This document shows positions 30,114 through 37,708 of a DNA stretch of 64,000 nt, one piece after another; positions within the stretch are counted from its first letter, which is position 1, and every line of letters begins with the position of its first letter. The position numbers and the translations under genes were made by a program. The DNA comes from Aureimonas glaciei (lineage in GTDB: Bacteria > Pseudomonadota > Alphaproteobacteria > Rhizobiales > Rhizobiaceae), in the NCBI RefSeq assembly GCF_014643375.1, contig NZ_BMJJ01000009.1:205530-269529 (forward strand), written 5' to 3'. A model generated the notes under the pieces. That model made no database searches. It saw only the letters and a list, made by a program, of their open reading frames with translations, and was not told the DNA's origin.

Positions 30114-30931
30114 CAGGTCACGCTACCGACAGCCGCCTTCGCCTTGGCAGCCTTCGCCTTTGCATAGAGCCCGTAGACCACGCCGCCGACCGCGATAGCC
30201 GTGGCCAGGATGGTCAGCCCGACAAGGATCATGTTCACGGTGCTGGTCCCGGCATAGGGTTCGATCTGCTGCCGCGCGGTCTCAAGCGCCACGGCAACCG
30301 CGCCAGAGGCCGCGCCGGCAGTTGGCCCGCCGATCGGGGCCGCAGGCGCTGCAACATCGGATGCGCTGGCCTTCGCGCCACTCTCGGTCGAGACAGAAGG
30401 AACGGGGGACGTGCCGCCGATCATCCGCTTGGCCCCCGACCGCACCTCAGAAACGCGAGCGGACCAGCCCTTGCCGAACGTCTTCCACGTCTTCAGCGCC
30501 TTGAGAAACCGCATGCGCTGTTCGCAGATGTTGTCGATGAGCATTGCGGCCGGGGCCTTAGCCGCGGCGCTGAGGGTGACGTTGCCGATGATGCCGTCTG
30601 CGGTCACGCCAAGGGCGCGCTGCAGCCACTTCACGGACTGCGCCGGCCCGGAGTTCGCGGCACCATCGAACACGACATAGTCGATGCCGGTGGGCAGCTT
30701 GTCGAACGCGATCTTGTCGGCGTACTGCGTCCGGTAGATCGCAGCTATTTCAGCCGCAGAGATCCCGCGGACAGCCTTCCGCTCCATGCCGTGGCGATCC
30801 CGATAAGCGTCATAGACGCGCTGGGTGACGCCCTTCATCGTGGCGCCGCCGGGATCGGCCGGGTGGTTCGCATAGCCGCCCTCGTGCGCCAGAACGCGCT
30901 TCAGGGCTGCATCGTAATTCGATGCCGTCAT
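30113..30931 (-). CDS. GH108-type endolysin with C-terminal membrane segment
   Basis: 272 residues. The N-terminal 170 residues form a glycoside hydrolase 108 muramidase (catalytic Glu17 in LAHEGGYANHPADPGGATMKG; peptidoglycan-binding tail GVTADGIIGN). A linker of about 55 residues follows and then a membrane helix, MILVGLTILATAIAVGGVVY, with a basic Lys/Ala-rich end. The enzyme cuts the glycan backbone of murein at lysis. The C-terminal anchor is unusual for the family. Ribosome site AGGAG. Confidence 0.92.
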   Translation of the reverse strand: MTASNYDAALKRVLAHEGGYANHPADPGGATMKGVTQRVYDAYRDRHGMERKAVRGISAAEIAAIYRTQYADKIAFDKLPTGIDYVVFDGAANSGPAQSVKWLQRALGVTADGIIGNVTLSAAAKAPAAMLIDNICEQRMRFLKALKTWKTFGKGWSARVSEVRSGAKRMIGGTSPVPSVSTESGAKASASDVAAPAAPIGGPTAGAASGAVAVALETARQQIEPYAGTSTVNMILVGLTILATAIAVGGVVYGLYAKAKAAKAKAAVGSVT

Positions 30932-30953
30932 GGGGGTCTCCTGTGGCGGACGT

Positions 30954-30977
30954 AAAAAAGGCCCGCCGAAGCGAGCC
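30954..30977 (-). terminator. Intrinsic terminator ahead of the endolysin gene
   Basis: On the minus strand GGCTCGC-TTCG-GCGGGCC followed by TTTTTT: a 7-bp stem with a stable tetraloop. It stands after the tail-fibre gene and about 23 bases before the endolysin start, so the lysis cassette needs its own promoter or read-through. Confidence 0.85.
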
Positions 30978-31017
30978 TGATGGGGCTTGGCTTACACGCG
31001 CGGGTTGGGCATAGTGG

Positions 31018-31041
31018 CCCTCCGCTCAAGCGCTTGGAGGG
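31018..31041 (+). promoter_or_regulatory. Hairpin masking a ribosome-binding site
   Basis: CCCTCC at 31018 can pair with GGAGGG at 31036, which is the ribosome site of the plus-strand gene at 31045; the loop contains the palindrome CAAGCGCTTG. This may limit translation of the gene. Confidence 0.4.
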
Positions 31042-31044
31042 AGC

Positions 31045-31356
31045 ATGCTCAAACATGTGTTGGCGGTGTCGCCCGAGTGGCGCGCGGTTCTGCGAAAGCT
31101 TCGGGGTGCGTCTTGGCTTTGGGTCGCGGTGCTCGACGCGCTCCGCCCGTCGAAAGTTCAAAGCGTGAGGGCCTGCCCAGCTATTCCAGAATTTTATTGG
31201 AATGACTGCGGTCCTATGCCCTGGGCCATACTAAAAGATTACCGCGGCAAATGGCACGTCCTGCCCAACTATGTGCAGTCAGCCATTTACCGCGGCGAGA
31301 TGTTCTATCGGGTCCGAGAAGAAACCGCAGAAGAATGGTGCGACCGTCAGTGGTAG
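31045..31356 (+). CDS. Plus-strand moron-like gene inside the late block
   Basis: 103 residues, ATG 31045 with GGAGGGAGC upstream, in the opposite direction to its neighbours and ending back-to-back with the tail-fibre gene (stop codons adjacent). WAILKDYRGKWHVLPNYVQSAI suggests a small folded domain, not recognised. Orientation, own ribosome site and place between modules are typical of lysogenic-conversion genes. Confidence 0.65.
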   Translation: MLKHVLAVSPEWRAVLRKLRGASWLWVAVLDALRPSKVQSVRACPAIPEFYWNDCGPMPWAILKDYRGKWHVLPNYVQSAIYRGEMFYRVREETAEEWCDRQW

Positions 31357-33834
31357 CTAAGGCGTGAAGAACTGTGCAATCACCTCGCCCATCAGCCGCG
31401 CCTCTCGCGGCCCGGGGTGGTTATAGTAGTTCGCCCGGCACAGAGCGTTGACCGGCATCCCGAGGAACCCATGCCCACCCGGCCCGAAATAGTGGTCGAC
31501 GGGCGCATACCCGACCGTCCCCACGGCGATCGCCGCGTCGCGCGTCTGTGAGTGGATTTCCATCCATCCTTCATCCGTAAACCGCGAAGTGGCGCCGGTG
31601 CTCTCGTAGTTGGTGCGATAATGCCCCGCCACGAAGACATCGATGTCTTGCGCCCTCAGGGCAGCGAGAATGTTTTTCACCTCCACCATATAGTTGTTGT
31701 TCGGCGTCCCGTTCATGCCGGGGTGGAACAACACCAGATCCGGCTTGTTGAACCCATAGTCCCCCGGATCAATGAGAACGGCGAGACGGGCCGGGTCGCC
31801 CATGTTGCCGGCGGTGGTGGCGGTTGTCGTCCCGCCGATGCCGAAGTTCAGCAACGTTACCTGTCGGCCGACCGGGTTCACGTCGGCCACAAAGCTGTAA
31901 CCCCATGACCGTTCCAGCTCGCGAACGACATACCAATGAGGCGCGAGCTTGCGTCGCACTGCACCGTTCATGGTGACGGTCCCAGCCGATGCGGCGATCA
32001 GCGCGTTAAAGTCCGCCTCGCTGGTCTGATCATAAAACGGCCCCCCTGAATTGACGGCGACATCGGTCGCCCCAAATGCATTGGACCTATTCGGCTCAAA
32101 TGAGTCCGGGTCAACGTAGGCACCGCCGCCCCACTGGGTGGTGCTGTCACCATACACTGCGATGATGATGGGCTCGCCCCGCATCAGCTTGCCGCGGAAT
32201 CGCGCCATAATCCGGCGATTATAGTCGCGCCACCATTGCACATTCTCGTCATTGTAGACGGAGCTAAGCCCCACCCAATCCGAAACCGGGATGACGTCCG
32301 CAATCGCGTCGCCGATCACGCGCACAATGTAGAGGGGGCGCTGCTGATTTATGGCGACGGGCCGATATGGGTCTTCATGCGCCGTGTGCGCGCGCTGTGT
32401 GCCTTTGATAACCGCCGCGGCAGATATCTCCGGGATTTCAACGACCAGGTCATAGCGCTCGTTTTTCCACGTATAGTTGACGGTGACATTGAAGGTCGGA
32501 CCGTCCACAACCATGCCGTAGATGCCGCCACTCGGACTCCATCGGTAGTCAATATTAGGCGTTAGAACTGCGCCGTTGGATTCTCGGACGACGCTGGTTA
32601 CCGTGACATTGGAATGCGGCAGCCCGGTCTGGACGGAATACGGCACCAGGGGGAACCCTGTCTGGGAGGCCGCCCCGGTGGACGCTGCATCGAAGCTCAG
32701 CAGGCCGTCAGCGGAAAAGACCGGCCGGGTGCCACCGGCATCACGCCGCATAACGTCGGACAAATCCAAGGTAAGGCCGCCCCAAGACGGCAACCCAGTG
32801 TACTGTGGTCGAGACTTCGGGAAGACCGCCTTGGGCTGACGACGGTACACATATCCAGCCGCCGCGATCACCCCGCCAAGGGCCAGCAGAGCCCCGGCGG
32901 AATTGTATGCAAACCCGACAGCCCATGCGGGCAACCCGGTGACATTGGACACCCCACGTCCGATCTGAACATAGCCGTTGCCGGCCGACCTGGCGCGGAT
33001 CATGAATGCGTACTTCACGCCAGCAGTCATGTTCATGCGTCGGGAAAAGTGCACGTCGATCTTCGACAGTTCCTTTTCAAGCCGGGAGGCTGCGGCTCCG
33101 GTAGCCATCGTATTGCGAACGGTAGTGACCGGATCGAGGCCGGCAATAATGACGTCATTCGCGCCAGCACCGGGGACCGCGCTGCTGTTGTCCCCGCCCG
33201 GACGCTCTACGACGAGCACATCGAAATGATCCACGTCTCGGACATCATCGGAATAGATCGCGAAGCCGTCAGCCCACGTCGATGCGGTTGGCTGGTCGAA
33301 AATTCCCCAGCCAGAGAACCCAGTCGTTTCCGCTGGTGAGACATTGAGAATGGTGCGGGTCGCAACCGCCTCGATTGCGCCTTCGCCGAGATTGACTGCA
33401 AGGCGCTGGTCTGTGGAAACCGCCTCAGTAGCGCTCGCCTTCAGGGACACGGCGTCGATGATATCCCCGTGCCGGTACCACCCATACCCGACGATCCAGT
33501 AGTAAGCCCCCTTGTCCTGCACGGTGAGGCCAGACGAACTCTCGACATGCGTGCCGCCGCCGATCGTGACCTGGCCCGGTCGCCCGGTCGTGCCTCCGTC
33601 GATTGCCTGAAGCTGGGGCCATGTTCCCTGCTGGATCAGCCCGAGAGCCGCGCCTTCAATGCTGGATTCAAGCGCGGCAACTTCCGTGTCGATCCGCTCG
33701 TCTACCGCAACGAAAGCACTGTCGACCGAACCCATCAGTTCGTCCGTGATCCTGCGTTTGTCCGGCCGGACCGCGGCGCCAGGGTTGTCGACTCCATAGA
33801 TATTGCGCGCAAGATTGCGGAGTTCGTTCGCCAT
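31357..33834 (-). CDS. Tail fibre/receptor-binding protein with SGNH esterase domain
   Basis: 825 residues. N-terminal about 110 residues carry fibre-like sequence (DERIDTEVAALESSIEGAAL and WPQLQAIDGGTTGRPG). The C-terminal 280 residues form an SGNH hydrolase: Ser564 in IIAVYGDSTTQW, the block-III motif FHPGMNG, and the catalytic His806 in YYNHPGPREA. Such domains deacetylate surface polysaccharides on the host cell. The protein probably sets host range by binding and modifying capsule or O-antigen. Confidence 0.88.
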   Translation of the reverse strand: MANELRNLARNIYGVDNPGAAVRPDKRRITDELMGSVDSAFVAVDERIDTEVAALESSIEGAALGLIQQGTWPQLQAIDGGTTGRPGQVTIGGGTHVESSSGLTVQDKGAYYWIVGYGWYRHGDIIDAVSLKASATEAVSTDQRLAVNLGEGAIEAVATRTILNVSPAETTGFSGWGIFDQPTASTWADGFAIYSDDVRDVDHFDVLVVERPGGDNSSAVPGAGANDVIIAGLDPVTTVRNTMATGAAASRLEKELSKIDVHFSRRMNMTAGVKYAFMIRARSAGNGYVQIGRGVSNVTGLPAWAVGFAYNSAGALLALGGVIAAAGYVYRRQPKAVFPKSRPQYTGLPSWGGLTLDLSDVMRRDAGGTRPVFSADGLLSFDAASTGAASQTGFPLVPYSVQTGLPHSNVTVTSVVRESNGAVLTPNIDYRWSPSGGIYGMVVDGPTFNVTVNYTWKNERYDLVVEIPEISAAAVIKGTQRAHTAHEDPYRPVAINQQRPLYIVRVIGDAIADVIPVSDWVGLSSVYNDENVQWWRDYNRRIMARFRGKLMRGEPIIIAVYGDSTTQWGGGAYVDPDSFEPNRSNAFGATDVAVNSGGPFYDQTSEADFNALIAASAGTVTMNGAVRRKLAPHWYVVRELERSWGYSFVADVNPVGRQVTLLNFGIGGTTTATTAGNMGDPARLAVLIDPGDYGFNKPDLVLFHPGMNGTPNNNYMVEVKNILAALRAQDIDVFVAGHYRTNYESTGATSRFTDEGWMEIHSQTRDAAIAVGTVGYAPVDHYFGPGGHGFLGMPVNALCRANYYNHPGPREARLMGEVIAQFFTP

Positions 33835-33909
33835 GCTTCACCTCATACGGGAACACCGCCGCGCGTCGGCGGCTTCAACTAGGATGGTTTTGCGGGATGT
33901 GGGTGGGGG

Positions 33910-35415
33910 TTAGCCGGAGATGCGCCGCAGACTGACATTGTCGATCGACATTGTTCCGCTCGTGCCAAACCCGACAATTGTGGTTCCGGCTGGGGCGACA
34001 AGATATGCCGTATAGGAGCCCGCCGCGGAAACAGTAGGCGCGCTAGCGACTGTAGATCCCGCAATATATGAACTCAAAGATCCAGAAGAATACGACGATA
34101 CCGTGAACGTCAAACAATAAGTCTGGCCAGGAACCACAGTGACTGACTGAGAAATGTTGCTACCAGTCCCACTGTGGCTTGCGACACCGGAGCCTATGGT
34201 CCACCCTGCTTGCTTGTCCCATGCCGTGTCGGTGCTAAACGCCCCATTCACGACCAATTCTGGACCGAAGATGCTCGTCAGGTTGACCGCGCTGGTCGGC
34301 GTGCCGCGACGGCCTGTTGCGGAGACAATCACGGCTCTTATGGAATAGGTCACGCCGTCTTGCATCGGCCCGTATTCGGCCTCCACCGCATCCCGCTCTT
34401 TGGTGACGGGGCTGTACGACGTGCCTCCATTGGTCGATATCTCGAAAACGATCGTGTCGCCGCCGAAGTCTGGGGCGTTGGCAGTCATGCGGATGAAGGC
34501 TAAGGAAACGCCGGAGACGACGCGGTTGACGCGGGAGACCGTGAACCCAGTTGGCACAGGAATATCGCGCTCTTCCGGCTCGATCTCTTCGGGCACCAAC
34601 GGCGCGGTCCCCTCCTCCGTCGCCGGGTTCCATGCGTAGGCAGCCGCGCTCATTGACGCGACCTCGATCTGGATGCCCTTGACGACGCTTCCTTCGGCCA
34701 TGACGAAAGCGGGTTGTCCTTGGATCTCAAAGGTCTCGTCAATCCCATAGTCGGCGAGGCTGACGCGGATAAATCGATGCCCCATGGCGGCAAGGCCACG
34801 GAGATTGCAGACCAGCGTGCCGCGCCAGTTCGGGTTCAGCCGGTGATAGGCGATCTTCTGCAGGCGCCGGGCCTGCGAATGCGATGGGCACGCGAACAGC
34901 GAGAGGTCTGGCCCATCCTCGCCGGCAACCGAAGCCGCCTCATCATCGACCCACGGGTCGGCGTCCTGCTCCACATACTTGTGCGGACGCGACGTGTAGC
35001 GGGCTCGAACGGTCGTGGCCCTCGTCAGCACGTCGCCGCCTCTGGTGAGCCCGGAGAACGCCACGACCGCGTCTTCGTCCAGCGTTACGGTCGGCTCCTC
35101 CCACTGCCCTACCTTGAGCGCGAGCCCCTGGTTAGGTGTGGCAAAGATGGCGCCGTCACAGGCGTCCAGCATGCGCTGCAGCACGTCCACCGGCCGCTCA
35201 GCCATGTTGTAGGACATGCCGAGCCGCCAGCGCGCTTCAGTGCCGCCGGCCTTCAGCGCGACAGCTTGGTCGCTGATGTTTGCCGCGGTGATCCAGTCCG
35301 GCAGGGCGTTCTCAACCCACGACCGATCAAGCCGAAACCCCCATGGGCTCGTCATAAAATCAAGGATGATGAGTGCCGCGTTCTCGGAAAATTTTCGGGT
35401 GGCGGTCTCAGTCAT
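33910..35415 (-). CDS. Tail tip attachment protein, C-terminal part (J-like), with sugar-binding-like tail
   Basis: 501 residues beginning inside a domain (RKFSENAALIILDFMTS, WGFRL), which in tip proteins of lambda J type follows directly on the WDPR segment that ends the upstream ORF. Hub domains are followed by a fibronectin-III-like unit (TGFTVSRVNRVVSGVSLAF) and a C-terminal CBM-like module (LVVNGAFSTDTAWDKQAGW). It overlaps the upstream ORF by 8 nt in the +1 frame. Confidence 0.82.
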   Translation of the reverse strand: MTETATRKFSENAALIILDFMTSPWGFRLDRSWVENALPDWITAANISDQAVALKAGGTEARWRLGMSYNMAERPVDVLQRMLDACDGAIFATPNQGLALKVGQWEEPTVTLDEDAVVAFSGLTRGGDVLTRATTVRARYTSRPHKYVEQDADPWVDDEAASVAGEDGPDLSLFACPSHSQARRLQKIAYHRLNPNWRGTLVCNLRGLAAMGHRFIRVSLADYGIDETFEIQGQPAFVMAEGSVVKGIQIEVASMSAAAYAWNPATEEGTAPLVPEEIEPEERDIPVPTGFTVSRVNRVVSGVSLAFIRMTANAPDFGGDTIVFEISTNGGTSYSPVTKERDAVEAEYGPMQDGVTYSIRAVIVSATGRRGTPTSAVNLTSIFGPELVVNGAFSTDTAWDKQAGWTIGSGVASHSGTGSNISQSVTVVPGQTYCLTFTVSSYSSGSLSSYIAGSTVASAPTVSAAGSYTAYLVAPAGTTIVGFGTSGTMSIDNVSLRRISG

Positions 35416-36064
35416 CGTATGCTCCCAGACGAGGATCCCAGACGATCGACGACTGGTAGATGAGGCTGATCGTCGTATTAGCCCCGGACGGAAACTGCTT
35501 GCTAAAATCCTCCGGCTTGCCCGCGTTCATTATCATGAGCGCCGACGTGACATTGTCGCCTCGGTGATCAGTTGTCCATTTGCTGGGGAACGCAGCGACA
35601 AGCTCTGAATATGCCGTCTCCGTGGGCAGACCCAGGCGTGTTTTCACGATCAGGCGATCGGCGGCATTCGCGCCCCTCTCCTTCCACTCGTTCACCTGGC
35701 CGGAACCATCGAGTGTCACGGCGATATCGTCGATGTAGATGCCGACGATGGCCTTGACCTCGTCCGTGCCCGTGATGACCATCTTGTGCAGCTTGCCGTT
35801 ACTCGGCTCGATGATTGCAATGACACCACCGGCCCGCACTTGCCCGTAGTGCCTGACGCGAGGCGCGGTCGGCTCGGCAATGTTCGTCTTGCCGTCGCTC
35901 GGCTTGGGTGCCTCTGGCTTCGGGGCGAGAAGGCTGGCGACATAGGAGAGGCCGATGCCGATGGCGGCATTGACCAGAGTTGCGCCAAACCCGATCGCGA
36001 CAGCATTTACCACGCCGATGGGCGCGCCGATCGTGAAGAGGAGAAGGCCTAGAGCTTGCGGCAT
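35408..36064 (-). CDS. Tail tip attachment protein, N-terminal part (J-like)
   Basis: 218 residues from ATG 36064. Hydrophobic start (IGLSYVASLLAP), then VRHYGQVRAGGVIAIIEPSNG and ITGTDEVKAIVGIYIDDIAV, and an end IYQSSIVWDPRLGAYDD that normally continues into the hub of the same protein. Either a natural two-gene version or a J gene split by a frameshift. Overlaps the gene upstream by an ATGA. Confidence 0.78.
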   Translation of the reverse strand: MPQALGLLLFTIGAPIGVVNAVAIGFGATLVNAAIGIGLSYVASLLAPKPEAPKPSDGKTNIAEPTAPRVRHYGQVRAGGVIAIIEPSNGKLHKMVITGTDEVKAIVGIYIDDIAVTLDGSGQVNEWKERGANAADRLIVKTRLGLPTETAYSELVAAFPSKWTTDHRGDNVTSALMIMNAGKPEDFSKQFPSGANTTISLIYQSSIVWDPRLGAYDD

Positions 36065-36447
36065 CAGGGAACGCTCCAGGCGGCAACGGTGATCGTCAGG
36101 GCGTCGTCCACGATCGAGACCCCATGTTCGTCGAAGAACACCCAGCCCCGCGCGCCGCGGATAGCGCAACGGTGCCTGCCGGCGCACTCAATGACACCGA
36201 CGTCGCCAGCGACGGGCTCATTGATCCTGACCAGTCCGGCAGAGCGGGCGCCGCGCGCGAAGGCGGCGAGCATCCGGCGGCGGGCGATGAGATCCTGCGA
36301 CTTCCACCCTGGCAGCCCGTCGAAGATCGCCAGCGGGTCGCGCCCGGTGCGCAGGAGCACCCATTCGGCGGGGAAGCGAGCGCAGTTGTACCCCCCGAGG
36401 CTGAAGGTCTTGCCTGCCGTCCCGCGAATGTGCTCGGCGAGCGTCAT
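36064..36447 (-). CDS. Tail assembly NlpC/P60-like protein (DUF6950-like)
   Basis: 127 residues with Cys in YNCARFPAEWVL and His in CAGRHRCAIRGARGWVFF, the layout of the reduced NlpC/P60-like proteins found just before tip proteins in GTA-like tails. It may process tail proteins or help murein passage. Coupled to both neighbours. Confidence 0.7.
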   Translation of the reverse strand: MTLAEHIRGTAGKTFSLGGYNCARFPAEWVLLRTGRDPLAIFDGLPGWKSQDLIARRRMLAAFARGARSAGLVRINEPVAGDVGVIECAGRHRCAIRGARGWVFFDEHGVSIVDDALTITVAAWSVP

Positions 36448-37034
36448 CAGTCGAAGTCCGGCCAGAGCACGACCTTCCCGCGATTTTCGCTCATGCGGTC
36501 AAAGATGCGATCGCCTGGATGACGGGCCTGCTGGTCCCGATCCGTGTACCGGCCGCGGGGCGGTTTGGATCGGCCGACGAACAGCCCTTCGCACGGCAGC
36601 GAGATCGTGCAGACCGCGCCCTCGTCGTCGGTAGCCTCGCTCCGGTCGATAGATGGCGACTGCATCAGCCCGAAGTAGATCGGGACCAGCGCGCCGACCG
36701 GCTGCATCCCTCCGTCGAGGAACTGCCAGTAGACCACGATCAGCCGGTCCACGACCTCTTCCGGCTCGCCGATCGCCTTGGGCAGCGTCGCCTCGTCAAC
36801 GCCCGAAAGCGTGATCGTGACCGTGTTCGCCTGTGTCGTCCGCATGTCGCCGAGGCCGTCGATCGAGATCAGCCCGCCGAGCCCGCGCCACTCATGCCCG
36901 CCGAAGTCACGGATGCCCGCCCCGGCGAACAACCGCATGGTCTCGGACACGAAGGAAAGTTCAGCGAGCGTGGCAACGCGAACCGTCGACGCGCTGAGCA
37001 CTTCGATCTGCTCGTCAGTGAAGAACCCGGCCAT
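36447..37034 (-). CDS. Minor tail protein
   Basis: 195 residues. Starts MAGFFTDEQIEVLSASTV, includes FGGHEWRGLGGLISIDGL and ends with RGRYTDRDQQARHPGDRIFD. The DRDQ...GD.IF tail resembles lambda L/GTA hub-type proteins. Position between a minor tail protein and the NlpC-like gene supports a distal tail or hub role. Confidence 0.7.
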   Translation of the reverse strand: MAGFFTDEQIEVLSASTVRVATLAELSFVSETMRLFAGAGIRDFGGHEWRGLGGLISIDGLGDMRTTQANTVTITLSGVDEATLPKAIGEPEEVVDRLIVVYWQFLDGGMQPVGALVPIYFGLMQSPSIDRSEATDDEGAVCTISLPCEGLFVGRSKPPRGRYTDRDQQARHPGDRIFDRMSENRGKVVLWPDFD

Positions 37035-37708
37035 CAGGACAGATCCTCGACAAATTCCACGGTGGGAGACGCGAACTTGCTGAAGCTTTTATCGACGGCC
37101 ATCCCGTCATCCTGCTTGAGGCGCATTTTGCACCGCGGCTGATCGAACTCGACATAAGCGCCAGAAGCCGCAGCCTCGCGAGCCGGCGGCCAGAACTTGA
37201 CGGTGTATGTGGAGCCCGCAATCTCGGTGACATCATCGATCCGATAGAGCCTATCGCCGATTGAGAAATAGTCTCTTGGCCTCAACTGCCGGCCATAGGA
37301 GACAGTGATTGCGCCGGTCGTCGCGCCACGCGAAATTGCAGATGCCAAGCTCGCGATAATGACTGACCCATAGAAGCCAGACCCATCCGAAAAGTATGCG
37401 CCGTCACTGAAAGGTATCGACCCACTGGACCCGGATTGCGCCAGTGGAAATGGCTGACGGCTTCCTTCCATGAGCGGGATAAGGATCGGGTTGAGCCGAC
37501 CCTGAAGGCGGATCTCGATCGTCTCCCAGAGGATGACGTGAGCCGCGTTACGCAATGACACCTCGATCAGCTTTGCCTGCCAGATCCCAGCCGATGATGC
37601 GATGGTCTGAGACGCACCACTGAGGGAAACCGACCCCGACGTATTGCGGAACGTCGGGATGAAGCTGACCGAATTCGGCGTCAATGTGCAGATCGGGAAC
37701 ATTATCAT
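37034..37708 (-). CDS. Minor tail protein
   Basis: 224 residues from ATG 37708, in ATGA overlap with the tape-measure stop. Beta-rich sequence with KLIEVSLRNAAHVILWETIE and YFSIGDRLYRIDDVTEI, which looks like the distal tail or lambda M-type protein. Not firmly assigned to a family. Confidence 0.65.
   Translation of the reverse strand: MIMFPICTLTPNSVSFIPTFRNTSGSVSLSGASQTIASSAGIWQAKLIEVSLRNAAHVILWETIEIRLQGRLNPILIPLMEGSRQPFPLAQSGSSGSIPFSDGAYFSDGSGFYGSVIIASLASAISRGATTGAITVSYGRQLRPRDYFSIGDRLYRIDDVTEIAGSTYTVKFWPPAREAAASGAYVEFDQPRCKMRLKQDDGMAVDKSFSKFASPTVEFVEDLS

Noticed and set aside
27295..31356. Integrase next to attL
   Set aside because: No tyrosine or serine recombinase is encoded in this stretch; it is expected beyond 64000.
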